Positions 1 through 9,836 of a stretch of DNA of 32,942 nucleotides are shown piece by piece (the stretch's first letter is position 1; the number at the start of each line of letters is the position of its first letter). The notes under the pieces were generated by a model. It worked only from the letters and a program-made list of their open reading frames with translations, was not told the DNA's origin and searched no databases. Source of the stretch: an uncultured Odoribacter sp. GTDB taxonomy: Bacteria; Bacteroidota; Bacteroidia; Bacteroidales; Marinifilaceae. Where the stretch lies: assembly GCA_905193145.1 (NCBI GenBank), contig CAJJNP010000012.1, positions 1 to 32,942 on the forward strand. The letters run 5' to 3'. The position numbers and the translations under genes are program-made.

Positions 1-1
1 T

Positions 2-547
2 GTACCAGTGCGTTTTACAGGAAACAGTAATGATTATCGCGATATTTATCTGACAGAATTTCATATCTCATTTTTAGTGAATGAAGAAATGCTGAATAAG
101 AGCGAAGCGGATAAAATTGCTTTATCCCGGGAATGGAATTATAAATTTTTGGCAGAATATATGGCAAAATATAAAGGGTGGAAGGTGGATGAAGATTTTT
201 ACCTTTATTCAACGGATGATGAATATTATAAGAATTTTAGCTATGAAACCAGTGAAGAATGGACGGAAGATAATTTTTGGGAGTTGGGGTATGCCAGTGG
301 ACAAGTTTATGAAAAGTACGGACAGAAGCCGGATGGTTCTTGGGGAATGGTGAAAGTAGGTTATCAGTTTGCAGCTTCAAGAGCTGGATATTTGGAAGAC
401 TATATTGAATTTTTGTATAGCAGTTCAGAGGAAACCATTGCCAAAGCCTGCAAACATGAGAAGTTCAAAAAGGCATACGATGTATTGGTTACAGCTTTGA
501 ATGGGATAGGCATTGATTATAGGAATATAGGATATGAAGCCAATTAA
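2..547 (+). CDS. C-terminal part of an unrecognised protein (5' truncated by window edge)
   Basis: The reading frame is open to the first bases of the window; codons before the GTG at 8 (Val, Pro) continue it, so this is most likely the 3' part of a longer gene and that GTG is not a dependable start. The visible 181 residues are rich in Tyr, Glu, Asp and Phe and show no signal peptide, membrane segment or motif that I recognise. A gap of 33 bases without a terminator separates it from the metalloprotease gene, so the two may be co-transcribed. I do not assign a function. Confidence 0.7.
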   Translation, partial: VPVRFTGNSNDYRDIYLTEFHISFLVNEEMLNKSEADKIALSREWNYKFLAEYMAKYKGWKVDEDFYLYSTDDEYYKNFSYETSEEWTEDNFWELGYASGQVYEKYGQKPDGSWGMVKVGYQFAASRAGYLEDYIEFLYSSSEETIAKACKHEKFKKAYDVLVTALNGIGIDYRNIGYEAN

Positions 548-580
548 TTTGAATATAAACTCAATTAAACGATAGGATTT

Positions 581-3136
581 ATGAGAAAATTTTTAAGTGT
601 AGCATTATTATTGTGCGGTATTTTAGTTTTTGTGGATGCCTCTGCTGCTGATAAGATTTTTGGCAAGAAGAAAAAGAAAAAAACAGAGCAGACTGCTGCA
701 AGTGATTCAACGGCTAGCGCAAAAAAAGAAACCGATTATGACAAATTGGTGAAGGATGCCGAGGTGAAGAAGGGTATGTTCAATGTTATCAAGAAAAAGG
801 ATAAGGTGTATCTGGAGATTCCGAAGGCGATTATGAGCCGCGACTTTTTGATTGCTTCGCGAGTGTCGACTACCAGCCGCACCTGGCAGATTGATCCGGG
901 TACTATCAACCGTACTCCGCTGCTGATTACTTTCTCTTGCGATGAAAGCAAGGTGTATATGCATTTCCCGCACCTGGATTACCAATGTAAAGAGAGTTCG
1001 GAAATGTATGAGGCTTATAAACGCCATAGTAATCCACCTATCTGGAAGGCTTTTAAGATTGAGGCTCAGACAGCAGATTCTACGGCTTGCGTGATTGATG
1101 CGACCTCTCTATTTTTGTCGTCTATTGCAGAATTTTCACCATTCCCGGATCTTCCCGCAGAAGTAAGAATGGTGGTTCCGTTTGGTGGTTCGTTCCAGAG
1201 TGACCGTTCGAAAATTGACGAATGTAAGGCGTTTGAGGATAATATCATCGTGAAAAGTATGATGACTTATACCACTGATAAAGAGGGACCGCTGACTACA
1301 GTTGAAGCTCGCAATATTATCTTGTTGCCGGAGAAACCGATGACACCTAGATATTCAGATGAACGTATCGGCTTCTTTCAGGAAACCCGCCATCTTTTTG
1401 ATGAAAACTATGATCGTTTGCAGGGGTATGGAATCATAAATCGTTGGAATTTGCAGCCGAGAGATATGGAAAAATATCTGGCAGGCGAATTGGTGGAGCC
1501 CGTGAAGCCGATTGTGTGGTATGTGGATCCGGCAATACCGGAAAAATGGAGAAAGTATGTGAAGCTCGGTATTGCCGACTGGAATATCGCTTTTGAGGCT
1601 ATCGGTTTTAAAAATGCTATCGTTGTAAAGGATTATCCGACAGATGATCCGAATTTTGATCCGGATGATATTCATTATAACTGCTATCGGTTTGTAACTT
1701 CATCGAAGGAAAATTCTATGGGACCGTCTTGGGTGGATCCGCGTTCAGGAGAGATTTTGTGTGGTGACGTGATTTCCTGGTATGGTGTGGTAACACTATT
1801 GAATAAGTGGCGTATGATTCAGACCGGTGCTGTGGACCCTTCGGTTCGTTGCCCGATAATGACTGATGAAAATATGGGTGAGGCGATGCGTTATGTGGCT
1901 GCTCATGAAATCGGACATACCTTGGGATTGATGCATAATTTCGGAGCTTCGGCTGCCTATCCGGTGGAGAAATTACGTGACCCGGAATTTACACAGAAAT
2001 ATGGTACTACTCCTTCTATTATGGATTATGCACGCTTTAATTATGTGGCCCAGCCGGGAGATATGGAGAAAGGTGTGAAATTGACTCCGCCGCTGATCGG
2101 TGAGTATGACAAGTTTGCCATTAAATATGGATATCAGGTGTTGCCGAATGTTCAGAGTGCAGATGATGAAAAGGACGTATTGAAAGGTTGGTTGAGGGAG
2201 AAGATAGGGGACAAGATGTATTTTTATGGGAAACAGGTATTTCAGTTTAATTTCGATCCGCGTTCTCAGGCTGAAGATCTGGGCGATGATGTCGTGAAGG
2301 CAAATACTTATGGAATGAAAAACCTGAAGTATGTGGCCGAGAATTTTGTGGATTGGATTGCTGTGAATGATGAGGGTTTAGCGTCTGTAGAAGGTGTATA
2401 TAAAGATGTGGTAGCTCAATTTATGCGATATATAGGTCATGCGATGGTGAGTGTTGGAGGTATGTATATTAATCCGAAATATTATGGAGATCCGGTGAAA
2501 TTGTATGAATATGTGCCGAAAGCAAAACAAGTGGCAGCTTTTAAGTTTGTGTTGGATAATTTAAATGACGGGCAGCATTGGTTGATTAATGATAAAATAA
2601 AAGCTGTAGTCGGACCGACGGCTAAACCTTATGTTGATTTGATTAAATTTTTTGATGAATTGTTAACCCGAGAGGTGTTGGGCCGTATGCAAGTAAATGA
2701 AGTGGATGGAAAGAATGTATTTACATTGGACAATTATTTGGAGATGATTTATAATTCCATGTTTGTAAATAAGAGCGGCAAGCTGACAATGGTAGATATG
2801 GCTTATCAGAATTCTTTTGTGACTAGTCTTACTGCTTATCTTGAAAAGAAAGACTTCAAGGCTCCTGGTAGCCAAACAGCATTGTCTGAATGGGCGGCAG
2901 CTCCGACTTGCAGTTGTCATGCTTATTGTGAGAATCATTTGGATCTGGATGCTTCTGAGCCATTGGGAGAAATAGTTTTGTCTCCGAGAATTGATCAGAC
3001 AAATAAATTGCCGGTTGTCATGAAGTATTTGAGAAAGACTTACCAATTGGCGAAGAGTCGCTCTAACAGCGGTAATGATAAGTTGCGGGAACACTATCAT
3101 TTGTTGATGTTGCGATTGTCTTATTTGTTTGATTGA
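581..3136 (+). CDS. Secreted zinc-dependent metalloprotease, metzincin type (DUF5117/DUF4953 family)
   Basis: An 851-residue exported protein. Residues 1 to about 22 form a signal peptide with a hydrophobic core and an Ala-Ser-Ala-Ala cleavage region, followed by a lysine-rich linker (residues 27-34). The zinc site is HEIGHTLGLMH, with His442, Glu443, His446 and His452, and a downstream Ser-Ile-Met-Asp-Tyr gives a metzincin-like Met-turn at Met481. The arrangement (N-terminal DUF5118/DUF5117-like region, C-terminal DUF4953-like catalytic region) and length match a Bacteroidota family annotated as zinc-dependent metalloprotease. The substrate is unknown; the family is predicted to act in the periplasm or at the cell surface. 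The gene ends in a strong terminator and lies just upstream of a SusC/SusD locus, so it may release peptides for that transporter; this is inference. ATG 581 places the signal peptide correctly. Confidence 0.93.
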   Translation: MRKFLSVALLLCGILVFVDASAADKIFGKKKKKKTEQTAASDSTASAKKETDYDKLVKDAEVKKGMFNVIKKKDKVYLEIPKAIMSRDFLIASRVSTTSRTWQIDPGTINRTPLLITFSCDESKVYMHFPHLDYQCKESSEMYEAYKRHSNPPIWKAFKIEAQTADSTACVIDATSLFLSSIAEFSPFPDLPAEVRMVVPFGGSFQSDRSKIDECKAFEDNIIVKSMMTYTTDKEGPLTTVEARNIILLPEKPMTPRYSDERIGFFQETRHLFDENYDRLQGYGIINRWNLQPRDMEKYLAGELVEPVKPIVWYVDPAIPEKWRKYVKLGIADWNIAFEAIGFKNAIVVKDYPTDDPNFDPDDIHYNCYRFVTSSKENSMGPSWVDPRSGEILCGDVISWYGVVTLLNKWRMIQTGAVDPSVRCPIMTDENMGEAMRYVAAHEIGHTLGLMHNFGASAAYPVEKLRDPEFTQKYGTTPSIMDYARFNYVAQPGDMEKGVKLTPPLIGEYDKFAIKYGYQVLPNVQSADDEKDVLKGWLREKIGDKMYFYGKQVFQFNFDPRSQAEDLGDDVVKANTYGMKNLKYVAENFVDWIAVNDEGLASVEGVYKDVVAQFMRYIGHAMVSVGGMYINPKYYGDPVKLYEYVPKAKQVAAFKFVLDNLNDGQHWLINDKIKAVVGPTAKPYVDLIKFFDELLTREVLGRMQVNEVDGKNVFTLDNYLEMIYNSMFVNKSGKLTMVDMAYQNSFVTSLTAYLEKKDFKAPGSQTALSEWAAAPTCSCHAYCENHLDLDASEPLGEIVLSPRIDQTNKLPVVMKYLRKTYQLAKSRSNSGNDKLREHYHLLMLRLSYLFD

Positions 3137-3158
3137 AATTGAATATGTCTTTTAGCAG

Positions 3159-3189
3159 AATGGGTTGTCTTTCCGGCAACCCATTTTTT
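3159..3189 (+). terminator. Intrinsic terminator after metalloprotease gene
   Basis: A perfect 9-bp stem (AATGGGTTG at 3159-3167 with CAACCCATT at 3177-3185), a 9-base loop and a run of T. It begins 23 bases after the protease stop codon and separates this gene from the sigma factor gene. Confidence 0.88.
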
Positions 3190-3190
3190 G

Positions 3191-3222
3191 GTTGAATATT
3201 TTAGGTAAAGTTGATATATTTG
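3191..3222 (+). promoter_or_regulatory. Putative Bacteroidota-type promoter for the ECF sigma gene
   Basis: TATATTTG at 3215-3222 matches the Bacteroides -7 consensus TAnnTTTG. GTTG at 3191-3194, 20 bases upstream, is a near match to the -33 TTTG. The -7 box ends only 9 bases before the ATG at 3232, so a transcript from it would have almost no leader. Confidence 0.5.
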
Positions 3223-3231
3223 CCTGTCATA

Positions 3232-3774
3232 ATGCCAATCAAGTTAAAGTCACATAGTGAATTTAGAAAATTCTATCATGAATTTTTTCCTTCCGTTTAT
3301 GCATTGATGTGTAAATATACGGAAGATTATGATATTGCTGATGATTTGGCACAGGAGGCATTTATCAAAGTTTATGAGTGTAAAGAGGAGTTTGATTCGA
3401 TAGAGAATGCAAAAGCTTTTTTATATACGGTGGCACGAAATCTTTATTTTAATTATTATAAGCACGAGAAAATCAAAGAACAGGTGTTGGCGGTAGAGGG
3501 AGAAGAAGAGTGTGAATTGTCGTGGTTGGATGAGGTGACTGCAATAGAAACAATCCGTTTGCTGTATGCTGCCATCGATAAGTTAGCCCCACAGACAAGA
3601 AAGATTATTCTATTGAATTTGCAGGGAAAGAATAATAATGAGGTAGCCGAAATATTGGGTATTTCAGTCAATACGGTGAAAAGTATGAAAAAAAGTGCCT
3701 ATAACGTGTTGCGTAAATATTTGGATCGAGACGGTCTGCTCCTTTTATGTTTGCTTTGTGACTTACCTTTTTAA
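3232..3774 (+). CDS. RNA polymerase sigma-70 factor, ECF subfamily
   Basis: A 180-residue ECF sigma factor with sigma region 2 (about residues 13-80, including ADDLAQEAFIKVYE) and a region 4 helix-turn-helix near residues 115-165 (NNEVAEILGISVNTVKSM). It should direct RNA polymerase to promoters of the adjacent uptake genes when released by the FecR protein encoded just downstream. The ATG at 3232 is chosen over the upstream TTG at 3211 because homologues begin shortly before region 2 and because the TTG lies inside the promoter-like sequence. The C-terminus ends in a Leu/Cys-rich hydrophobic tail, an ordinary variation for the family. About 72 bases separate it from fecR with no terminator. 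Confidence 0.92.
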   Translation: MPIKLKSHSEFRKFYHEFFPSVYALMCKYTEDYDIADDLAQEAFIKVYECKEEFDSIENAKAFLYTVARNLYFNYYKHEKIKEQVLAVEGEEECELSWLDEVTAIETIRLLYAAIDKLAPQTRKIILLNLQGKNNNEVAEILGISVNTVKSMKKSAYNVLRKYLDRDGLLLLCLLCDLPF

Positions 3775-3846
3775 TTTTTTTTATTTATTGACACACCCAC
3801 TTTCCGCTTTCAATTGTCTTTAGCATGATAATATGATGGTAAAAAC

Positions 3847-5016
3847 ATGGGAGAATTTGGAGATATAAATTTACGTAAACGATTGGGTTTGGCCAAATGT
3901 ATTGCTAATTGGATGGTCGGTACTGCTACAGAAGAAGAGGAACAGCTGATTGATAAATGGTTGGAGGAAGAGCCGGATAACCGCAATAAAATGGAGAAAT
4001 TCTGTAAGAGGGCTATGGAAGATGGAAAAGTGGTTTGTCCTGATTTGGAGAGGCGTTGGAGAAATTTTGAAAAAAGAGTGGGTTATCGGAGAGTTGGATG
4101 GAAACGTTATGGATGGGTGGCAGCGATATTGGTGTTGCCTATTTGTATTACCTTTTATTTATATAATCAATTGAATAAAGAAATTGTTCCTGTAATTCCT
4201 GTGGCTGAGGAGGTGATTGTGCCGGGAATGAATAAGGCGTTGTTGATTATGGCTGATGGGAAGACGGTTAATTTGGAGAATGCAACTGATGGTAGTCTGC
4301 AGGAGCAGAACGGTGTCCGAATTTTGATGTCGGGAGAGCAGTTGCAATATAAGGCGGATTCTGTAAAGAAAGATATTCCGGTTTATAATACGTTGGTGGT
4401 GCCAGTGGGAGGAGAATATTCGATTGTGTTGTCAGATGGTAGCCAAGTGTGGCTGAATGCCGGATCGAAATTGCGTTATCCGGTTGTTTTTGCTGATTCA
4501 TTGCGGCAGGTGGAGTTGATGGGTGAGGGTTATTTTGAAGTTTGTAAAAGTGCCGGAAAACCTTTTGTTGTGAAGGTGGCAGATGCTGAAGTGAAAGTAT
4601 TGGGTACCAGTTTTAATGTGTCGGCATATGAAAATGTTTTGACAACAACGTTGGTTGAAGGAAAGGTTGTTGTTGCTAAAGAGGGTGAACAGGTGATGTT
4701 ACAACCGAATCAACAAGCATGTTGGTCGGATGAGAAGCAGAGATTTGCTGTGCGTAAGGTAGAGGTCCGTAATTATGTGTTGTGGAAAGAGGGGATTTTT
4801 TGGTTTTCAGATGTTGATCTGGAAACGATTTTGAAGCAGTTGTCACGCTGGTATGATTTAGATATCAAATTTGTACACGAAAGTCTGAAAAGTATGCGTT
4901 TTTCATTGGAATTGAAGCGTTATCATGATATTGATGATGTATTGCGCAAGATTGCCTATACTAAAAAGGTGAAATTTGCTATTGAAGGACGCACGTTGAA
5001 GGTGATGAAGCAATGA
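3847..5016 (+). CDS. FecR-family anti-sigma factor
   Basis: A 389-residue inner-membrane regulator. The N-terminal cytoplasmic part (1-87) would bind the sigma factor; one membrane helix lies at about 88-106 (YGWVAAILVLPICITFYLY). The periplasmic part contains the FecR domain (about 172-268, with VWLNAGSKLRYP and GEGYFEV) and a C-terminal DUF4974 domain (about 313-385). In this family the periplasmic portion receives a signal from the STN domain of a TonB-dependent transporter, and the transporter encoded next does have an STN domain. Position between sigma and susC is the canonical order. It starts at the ATG at 3847, in an A-rich context without a clear Shine-Dalgarno sequence. Confidence 0.94.
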   Translation: MGEFGDINLRKRLGLAKCIANWMVGTATEEEEQLIDKWLEEEPDNRNKMEKFCKRAMEDGKVVCPDLERRWRNFEKRVGYRRVGWKRYGWVAAILVLPICITFYLYNQLNKEIVPVIPVAEEVIVPGMNKALLIMADGKTVNLENATDGSLQEQNGVRILMSGEQLQYKADSVKKDIPVYNTLVVPVGGEYSIVLSDGSQVWLNAGSKLRYPVVFADSLRQVELMGEGYFEVCKSAGKPFVVKVADAEVKVLGTSFNVSAYENVLTTTLVEGKVVVAKEGEQVMLQPNQQACWSDEKQRFAVRKVEVRNYVLWKEGIFWFSDVDLETILKQLSRWYDLDIKFVHESLKSMRFSLELKRYHDIDDVLRKIAYTKKVKFAIEGRTLKVMKQ

Positions 5017-5050
5017 CTTGAATAATTATGTGTAACCCATTTATAAAATC

Positions 5051-8000
5051 ATGAGAAAAAAATGTAGTTTGAAAACGAAGTTCTTGTTTTTATTCTTTTT
5101 GCTGAGTTTACAACTTTCGGCAATGAGCTATTCGCAAAGTGTCAGTTTGTCGTTGTCGCTGTCTGACGCTTTGTTGACAGATGTCCTGTCGGCAATACGC
5201 AATCAAAGTAATTATACGTTTGTATATAATATGGACGATGTGCGTAACATTAAGGTCTCTAAAGCAGAATTTAAAAATGCTGCCTTAGATGAAATATTAG
5301 ACCTTTGCTTGAAAAATACCGGATTTTCCTATGTGGTGGAGGATAATGTGGTGGTGATAAGAAAACAACAGACGGTAGAGGAAAAGAAAATTGTTGGTGT
5401 CGTTAAAGATAAGGCAGGAGTTCCATTGCCGGGGGTGACGGTGTTGATAAAGGGTAGTACGGTGGGAACTGCAACTGATGCGCAAGGTAAATTTTCTTTG
5501 GCAGTAGCTAATTTGGATAAGGTGACTCTTTTGTTTTCATTTGTGGGTATGAAAACAAAAGAAGTGGCTGTTGATAGTGATAAACCTTTGCAGGTGGTGC
5601 TGGAAGAGGATGCAACGGAGATGGATGAAGTTGTGGTGAATGCGGGTTATTTTCAAAAGACAAAGGAGAGTTTTACCGGTTCGGAGGTAACTGTGAAGGT
5701 GGATGAGTTGAAAAAGGTAGGAACACAAAATATCCTTCAGGCTTTGAATGCGTTTGATCCTTCTATTCGGTTGACAGAAGATTTGATTAATGGTTCTGAT
5801 CCTAACCGAGTACCGGAAATTACTATTCGAGGTGAAAATGGGTTTGACTTACGTTCCAGTGCTGATGATTCACAGACGAATCCCAATGCTCCTTTGTATG
5901 TGTTGGATGGAGTGGAGGTGACAGCACAAAGAGTGTATGACTTGGATATGAACCGTGTAGCGGAATTGACGATATTGAAAGATGCAACAGCGACTGCATT
6001 ATATGGTTCACGAGGAGCCAATGGTGTGATTTTAATTACAACAGTGCGTCCGCGTGCAGGTAGAATCAGAATTACCGGAAATGCGAATTTTACAATATCG
6101 ATTCCGGATTTGAGAGATTATAATCTGATGAATGCCGAAGAAAAATTGCGTTATGAGAAATTGAGCGGTGCTTATGAGCAGGATTCATGGGAGGATCAGT
6201 TGGTGGCTGATCAGGTGTATAACAAACGTGTGGAGGCGATGTTGTCAGGAGTAGATACTTATTGGTTGTCCCAACCATTGCAAACGGCATTGAATCAACG
6301 TTATTCTGTGAACTTTGAAGGAGGCGATGAGCATTTCAGATATGGAATTGATTTACGCTATTTAGGCGACAAGGGGGTGATGAAGGAATCCGGACGTAAG
6401 AACTACGGTCTGAGTGTGACTTTCCAATATAATGTTGGGGAGAATTTCTTTATTAGGAATGATGTGCTGGTGGATAATATCAAGGGAGACAATTCCCCTT
6501 ATGGAAGTTTTTCTACTTGGGCTTCACAAAATCCATATGACCGTATTTATGATGAAGAGGGTAAGTTGGTGGAAAAATTGTCTTCTGGTGATTACAACCC
6601 GATGATTAATGCAACATTGCCTAATTTCAGTGTGACAGAATATACGTCAGTGCAGGATAATTTTAATATTGATTGGCGTATCATTCCCAGTATGCGCCTG
6701 CAGGGACGTTTTAGTTATACCAAGCAATTGGATAAGGCTGAAGAGTTTAAGTCTCCTAAATCACCTGAATTCAATTATATAGCTTCGGAGGTGGAAGATG
6801 CAGAAAAGAATAAGGGTAGTTATTATGTTAAAAATGGCAAGACTGACCGGCTCGATGGTAATGTGACTTTGTCTTATTTTAAAAATATCGGTAAAAGTGT
6901 ATTGAATATCGGTGTCGGAACCAATATGATGGCTACCATGACGAAAGGAGATTGGTATACTGCGACAGGATTCGTGAGCGAAACGATGGATTTTATCGGA
7001 GCAGGAACTGCATTCAAGTATAATTCCAAGCCATCGGGTTCTTATGATAAGTCTAGATTGGTGGGTTTTTTTGCGAATGTAAACTATGGTTGGGACAATC
7101 GTTATTTCTTTGATTTTTCTTATCGAACGGATGGCTCCAGTAAATTCGGACGGGATTCTCGTTTTGCTCCATTCTGGGCTGTCGGTTTTGCATGGAATGT
7201 GCATAAGGAGCATTTTGTGAATTGGAATGAACGGAATCTTTTAAAAGTAAGACTGTCTGCCGGTAGTACCGGTAGTGTGAATTTTGAATCTTCACAGGCC
7301 TTGACCACTTACCAATATGATTTTGACAATGAGTATAACGGATATTATGGCGTGATGTTGAAAGGGTATGGAAATCCGGGATTGAAGTGGCAGAATACTT
7401 ATTCTTATAATGCCGGTATTGACTGGGCATTTTTGAAAGGCAGGGTTCAGTTGAATGTGGATGCTTATTTGAAGATTACCGATAATCTGTTGCTCCCGAT
7501 AGATATTGCGCCTTCTACCGGTTTCTATAGTTATACGGAGAATTTAGGAAAATCAGAAAACCGTGGTATTGAGGGGCGTTTGCGTGTGGGTATTATTGAA
7601 AATCGGGCAAAAGAGTTGACCTGGAATGTGACATTGGCAGGTTTTGCGAACCGGAATAAAATCAAGAAATTGTCCAATATGTTGGAGAAGATGAATGAGG
7701 ATGCAAATAAGGAGGCAGCTTTGAAGGGGGGGACAGTATATAGACAATATGCAGAAGGACGTTCGCAGTCGGCTTTGATGTTGGTGCGTTCAGCAGGTAT
7801 TGACCCGGCAACCGGAAATGAGGTATTTATCAAGGCAGATGGCTCGCGTACATTTGTATATGATTATCGGGATAAGGTGAATGTGGGTGATATGTTACCA
7901 AAAATGGAGGGCAATATTACGAGTAATTTAAATTGGAAAGGTTTTAATCTATATTTATTGTTCCGCTATCAATGGGGTGGCAAGACTTATAATTCTACGC

Positions 8001-8359
8001 TTGCTGATAAGGTGGAGAATAACTGGCAGCATTATGAGCGTGTGCGTAATAAGGATAAACGAGCTTTGTATGACCGTTGGATGAATCCCGGTGATGAAGC
8101 ACTGTTCCGTAGAATCGATGAGCAGACCAATGCTTATCAGACAACTCGTTTGATGCAGAAAGACAACCTTTTCAGTTTGCAATCGGTATCTCTGTCGTAC
8201 GAGTTGCCGTTGAAATATGCTTCTTGTATCGGTGCTGAAAGAATTAAGTTTTTAGCTAGTATGACAGATGTTTTCCGTATTTCATCGATTGAACAGGAGA
8301 GAGGTACTGCCTATCCTTTTGCCAGGACTTTCTCAATAGGCTTAAACGTAGCATTTTAA
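5051..8359 (+). CDS. SusC/RagA-type TonB-dependent outer membrane transporter with STN domain
   Basis: A 1102-residue outer-membrane transporter. Domain order: signal peptide 1 to about 29; STN signalling domain about 38-106; CarboxypepD_reg-like domain about 114-185 (GVVKDKAGVPLPGVTVLIKG); TonB-interaction segment near 192-200 (DEVVVNAGY); plug with the SusC signature near 283-333 (PLYVLDGVEV, LKDATATALYGSRGANGV); then a beta-barrel ending in a terminal Phe. It should import a ligand captured by the SusD protein encoded 16 bases downstream, using TonB energy, and the STN domain should report ligand to FecR. The ligand cannot be read from sequence. The RagA relatives include peptide importers, and the neighbouring protease favours peptides over glycans; no glycoside hydrolase is present in the window. 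Confidence 0.96.
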   Translation: MRKKCSLKTKFLFLFFLLSLQLSAMSYSQSVSLSLSLSDALLTDVLSAIRNQSNYTFVYNMDDVRNIKVSKAEFKNAALDEILDLCLKNTGFSYVVEDNVVVIRKQQTVEEKKIVGVVKDKAGVPLPGVTVLIKGSTVGTATDAQGKFSLAVANLDKVTLLFSFVGMKTKEVAVDSDKPLQVVLEEDATEMDEVVVNAGYFQKTKESFTGSEVTVKVDELKKVGTQNILQALNAFDPSIRLTEDLINGSDPNRVPEITIRGENGFDLRSSADDSQTNPNAPLYVLDGVEVTAQRVYDLDMNRVAELTILKDATATALYGSRGANGVILITTVRPRAGRIRITGNANFTISIPDLRDYNLMNAEEKLRYEKLSGAYEQDSWEDQLVADQVYNKRVEAMLSGVDTYWLSQPLQTALNQRYSVNFEGGDEHFRYGIDLRYLGDKGVMKESGRKNYGLSVTFQYNVGENFFIRNDVLVDNIKGDNSPYGSFSTWASQNPYDRIYDEEGKLVEKLSSGDYNPMINATLPNFSVTEYTSVQDNFNIDWRIIPSMRLQGRFSYTKQLDKAEEFKSPKSPEFNYIASEVEDAEKNKGSYYVKNGKTDRLDGNVTLSYFKNIGKSVLNIGVGTNMMATMTKGDWYTATGFVSETMDFIGAGTAFKYNSKPSGSYDKSRLVGFFANVNYGWDNRYFFDFSYRTDGSSKFGRDSRFAPFWAVGFAWNVHKEHFVNWNERNLLKVRLSAGSTGSVNFESSQALTTYQYDFDNEYNGYYGVMLKGYGNPGLKWQNTYSYNAGIDWAFLKGRVQLNVDAYLKITDNLLLPIDIAPSTGFYSYTENLGKSENRGIEGRLRVGIIENRAKELTWNVTLAGFANRNKIKKLSNMLEKMNEDANKEAALKGGTVYRQYAEGRSQSALMLVRSAGIDPATGNEVFIKADGSRTFVYDYRDKVNVGDMLPKMEGNITSNLNWKGFNLYLLFRYQWGGKTYNSTLADKVENNWQHYERVRNKDKRALYDRWMNPGDEALFRRIDEQTNAYQTTRLMQKDNLFSLQSVSLSYELPLKYASCIGAERIKFLASMTDVFRISSIEQERGTAYPFARTFSIGLNVAF

Positions 8360-8375
8360 TGGGTAAATTAATAAT

Positions 8376-9821
8376 ATGACAGATATGAAACTTAAAAATA
8401 CAGGATTTCTGGTTGGATTGCTTCTTCTATTGTCTTCTTGTTCGAATTGGCTGGATGTAGATTTAATCAATGAAGTGGAAGATGAAAAACTGTTCAGTAC
8501 GGAACAGGGATTTCACGAGGCTTTAGCCGGTATATACAGTAAAATGTCGAAAAGTGAATTGTATGGTGCCGAGATGACTTTTGGTGTCGTGGATGTTCTC
8601 GCACAAACTTATGATTACAGCAATATGCTGGCTGATTATAATTCTTTGGTCAATTATAATTATGCCATGGAGGATGCTAAAGGATATATCGAAAGTCTGT
8701 GGTCAAGCGGTTATTATACGATTGCTATGATTAATAATCTGTTGAAGTATGAGGCGAATAGTGGAGATGTGATGACCGATAAGGTGAGAAAGCAAATTAA
8801 AGGTGAGGCTTTGGCTTTGAGGGCTTGGATGCATTTTGATTTGTGGAGACTGTTTGCTCCTTCTTACGGACAGGATGCACAGATGAAGAAATTGCCTTAT
8901 AATCGTGAATTCGGGGTGGAGACGACAGAGCTTTCAACTAGTGAGCAGTTTTTGAAAGCCTGTATCGAGGATTGTACGGAGGCTTTGAAATGTTTGGAAA
9001 ATGATCCGATTATAAAGGTGAAGCCTTATATGCTGGCAGATAAAAACGAGTCGGACCAATATGTGGCACGTATTAACTATTATGCCGTGAAAGGTTTGTT
9101 GGCACGTATCTACATTACCAGAAATGCTCCGGGAGACAAAGAATTGGCTCGTACGTTGGCTGAAGAGGTGATTAATAGTGAAAGATTTGCTTTGATGGAG
9201 TATCGGAAAGCTTTTGGAACGGAGACTGATACCAAATGGGATATTTTGTTTTCGGATGAACATATTTTTTCTTTGCGGAATAAAAAAATCAGAGAATATT
9301 CAGAAGTACACCATCGGGTGGACCCAGGACCCGGTAATACGGGTAATCTGCAAATGAGTCCGGATTTGAAGAGCGAGGTATATGCGGGATCTGCCAATGA
9401 TATCCGCTTGAACAGATGGGTGGCTGAAGCCGGAGTCATGTTGAGAAAGTATTATTTGAGCGAAGCCAATGCTGAGGCGATTGTTCCGAAAGTGCCTATG
9501 ATGAAGTTATCGGAAATGTATTTGATTGCTGCTGAGGGATGGTTGGATGAGGATGCTGAAAAAGCAAAGAGTTTGGTGGAAACGATGAGGAAAAGTCGGT
9601 TTATGGATGTTGGCGGTGAATATAAACTGACCAGTTTGGATAGTGAAGTTTTGCTTTCTGAGATGAGAAGGGAGTATTTGTGTGAAGGTCAGATGTTTTT
9701 TGCTTATAAACGTCTCCATCACGATATCTTGAGACAAGCTGCTCCGGGAAATATCAAAGCGAGCAATGAGGTGTTTGTGCTACCTATACCGGAGGTGGAG
9801 GAAGAATATGGTAATAGATAA
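8376..9821 (+). CDS. RagB/SusD-family nutrient-binding outer membrane lipoprotein
   Basis: A 481-residue lipoprotein that forms the ligand-capturing lid over the SusC barrel. The signal peptide ends in a lipobox with Cys22 (LLLLLSSC), followed by an acidic region typical of surface-exposed Bacteroidota lipoproteins. SusD features include the N-terminal SNWLDVDL segment, helical TPR-like repeats with ALRAWMHFDLWRLFAPSYG near 146-164, and the typical C-terminal VLPIPEVEEEYGN. It lies 16 bases after the transporter gene and is surely co-transcribed. ATG at 8385 (residue 4) is an equally possible start; both leave the signal peptide intact. Confidence 0.95.
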   Translation: MTDMKLKNTGFLVGLLLLLSSCSNWLDVDLINEVEDEKLFSTEQGFHEALAGIYSKMSKSELYGAEMTFGVVDVLAQTYDYSNMLADYNSLVNYNYAMEDAKGYIESLWSSGYYTIAMINNLLKYEANSGDVMTDKVRKQIKGEALALRAWMHFDLWRLFAPSYGQDAQMKKLPYNREFGVETTELSTSEQFLKACIEDCTEALKCLENDPIIKVKPYMLADKNESDQYVARINYYAVKGLLARIYITRNAPGDKELARTLAEEVINSERFALMEYRKAFGTETDTKWDILFSDEHIFSLRNKKIREYSEVHHRVDPGPGNTGNLQMSPDLKSEVYAGSANDIRLNRWVAEAGVMLRKYYLSEANAEAIVPKVPMMKLSEMYLIAAEGWLDEDAEKAKSLVETMRKSRFMDVGGEYKLTSLDSEVLLSEMRREYLCEGQMFFAYKRLHHDILRQAAPGNIKASNEVFVLPIPEVEEEYGNR

Positions 9822-9836
9822 TTTAATGATTCGGAT

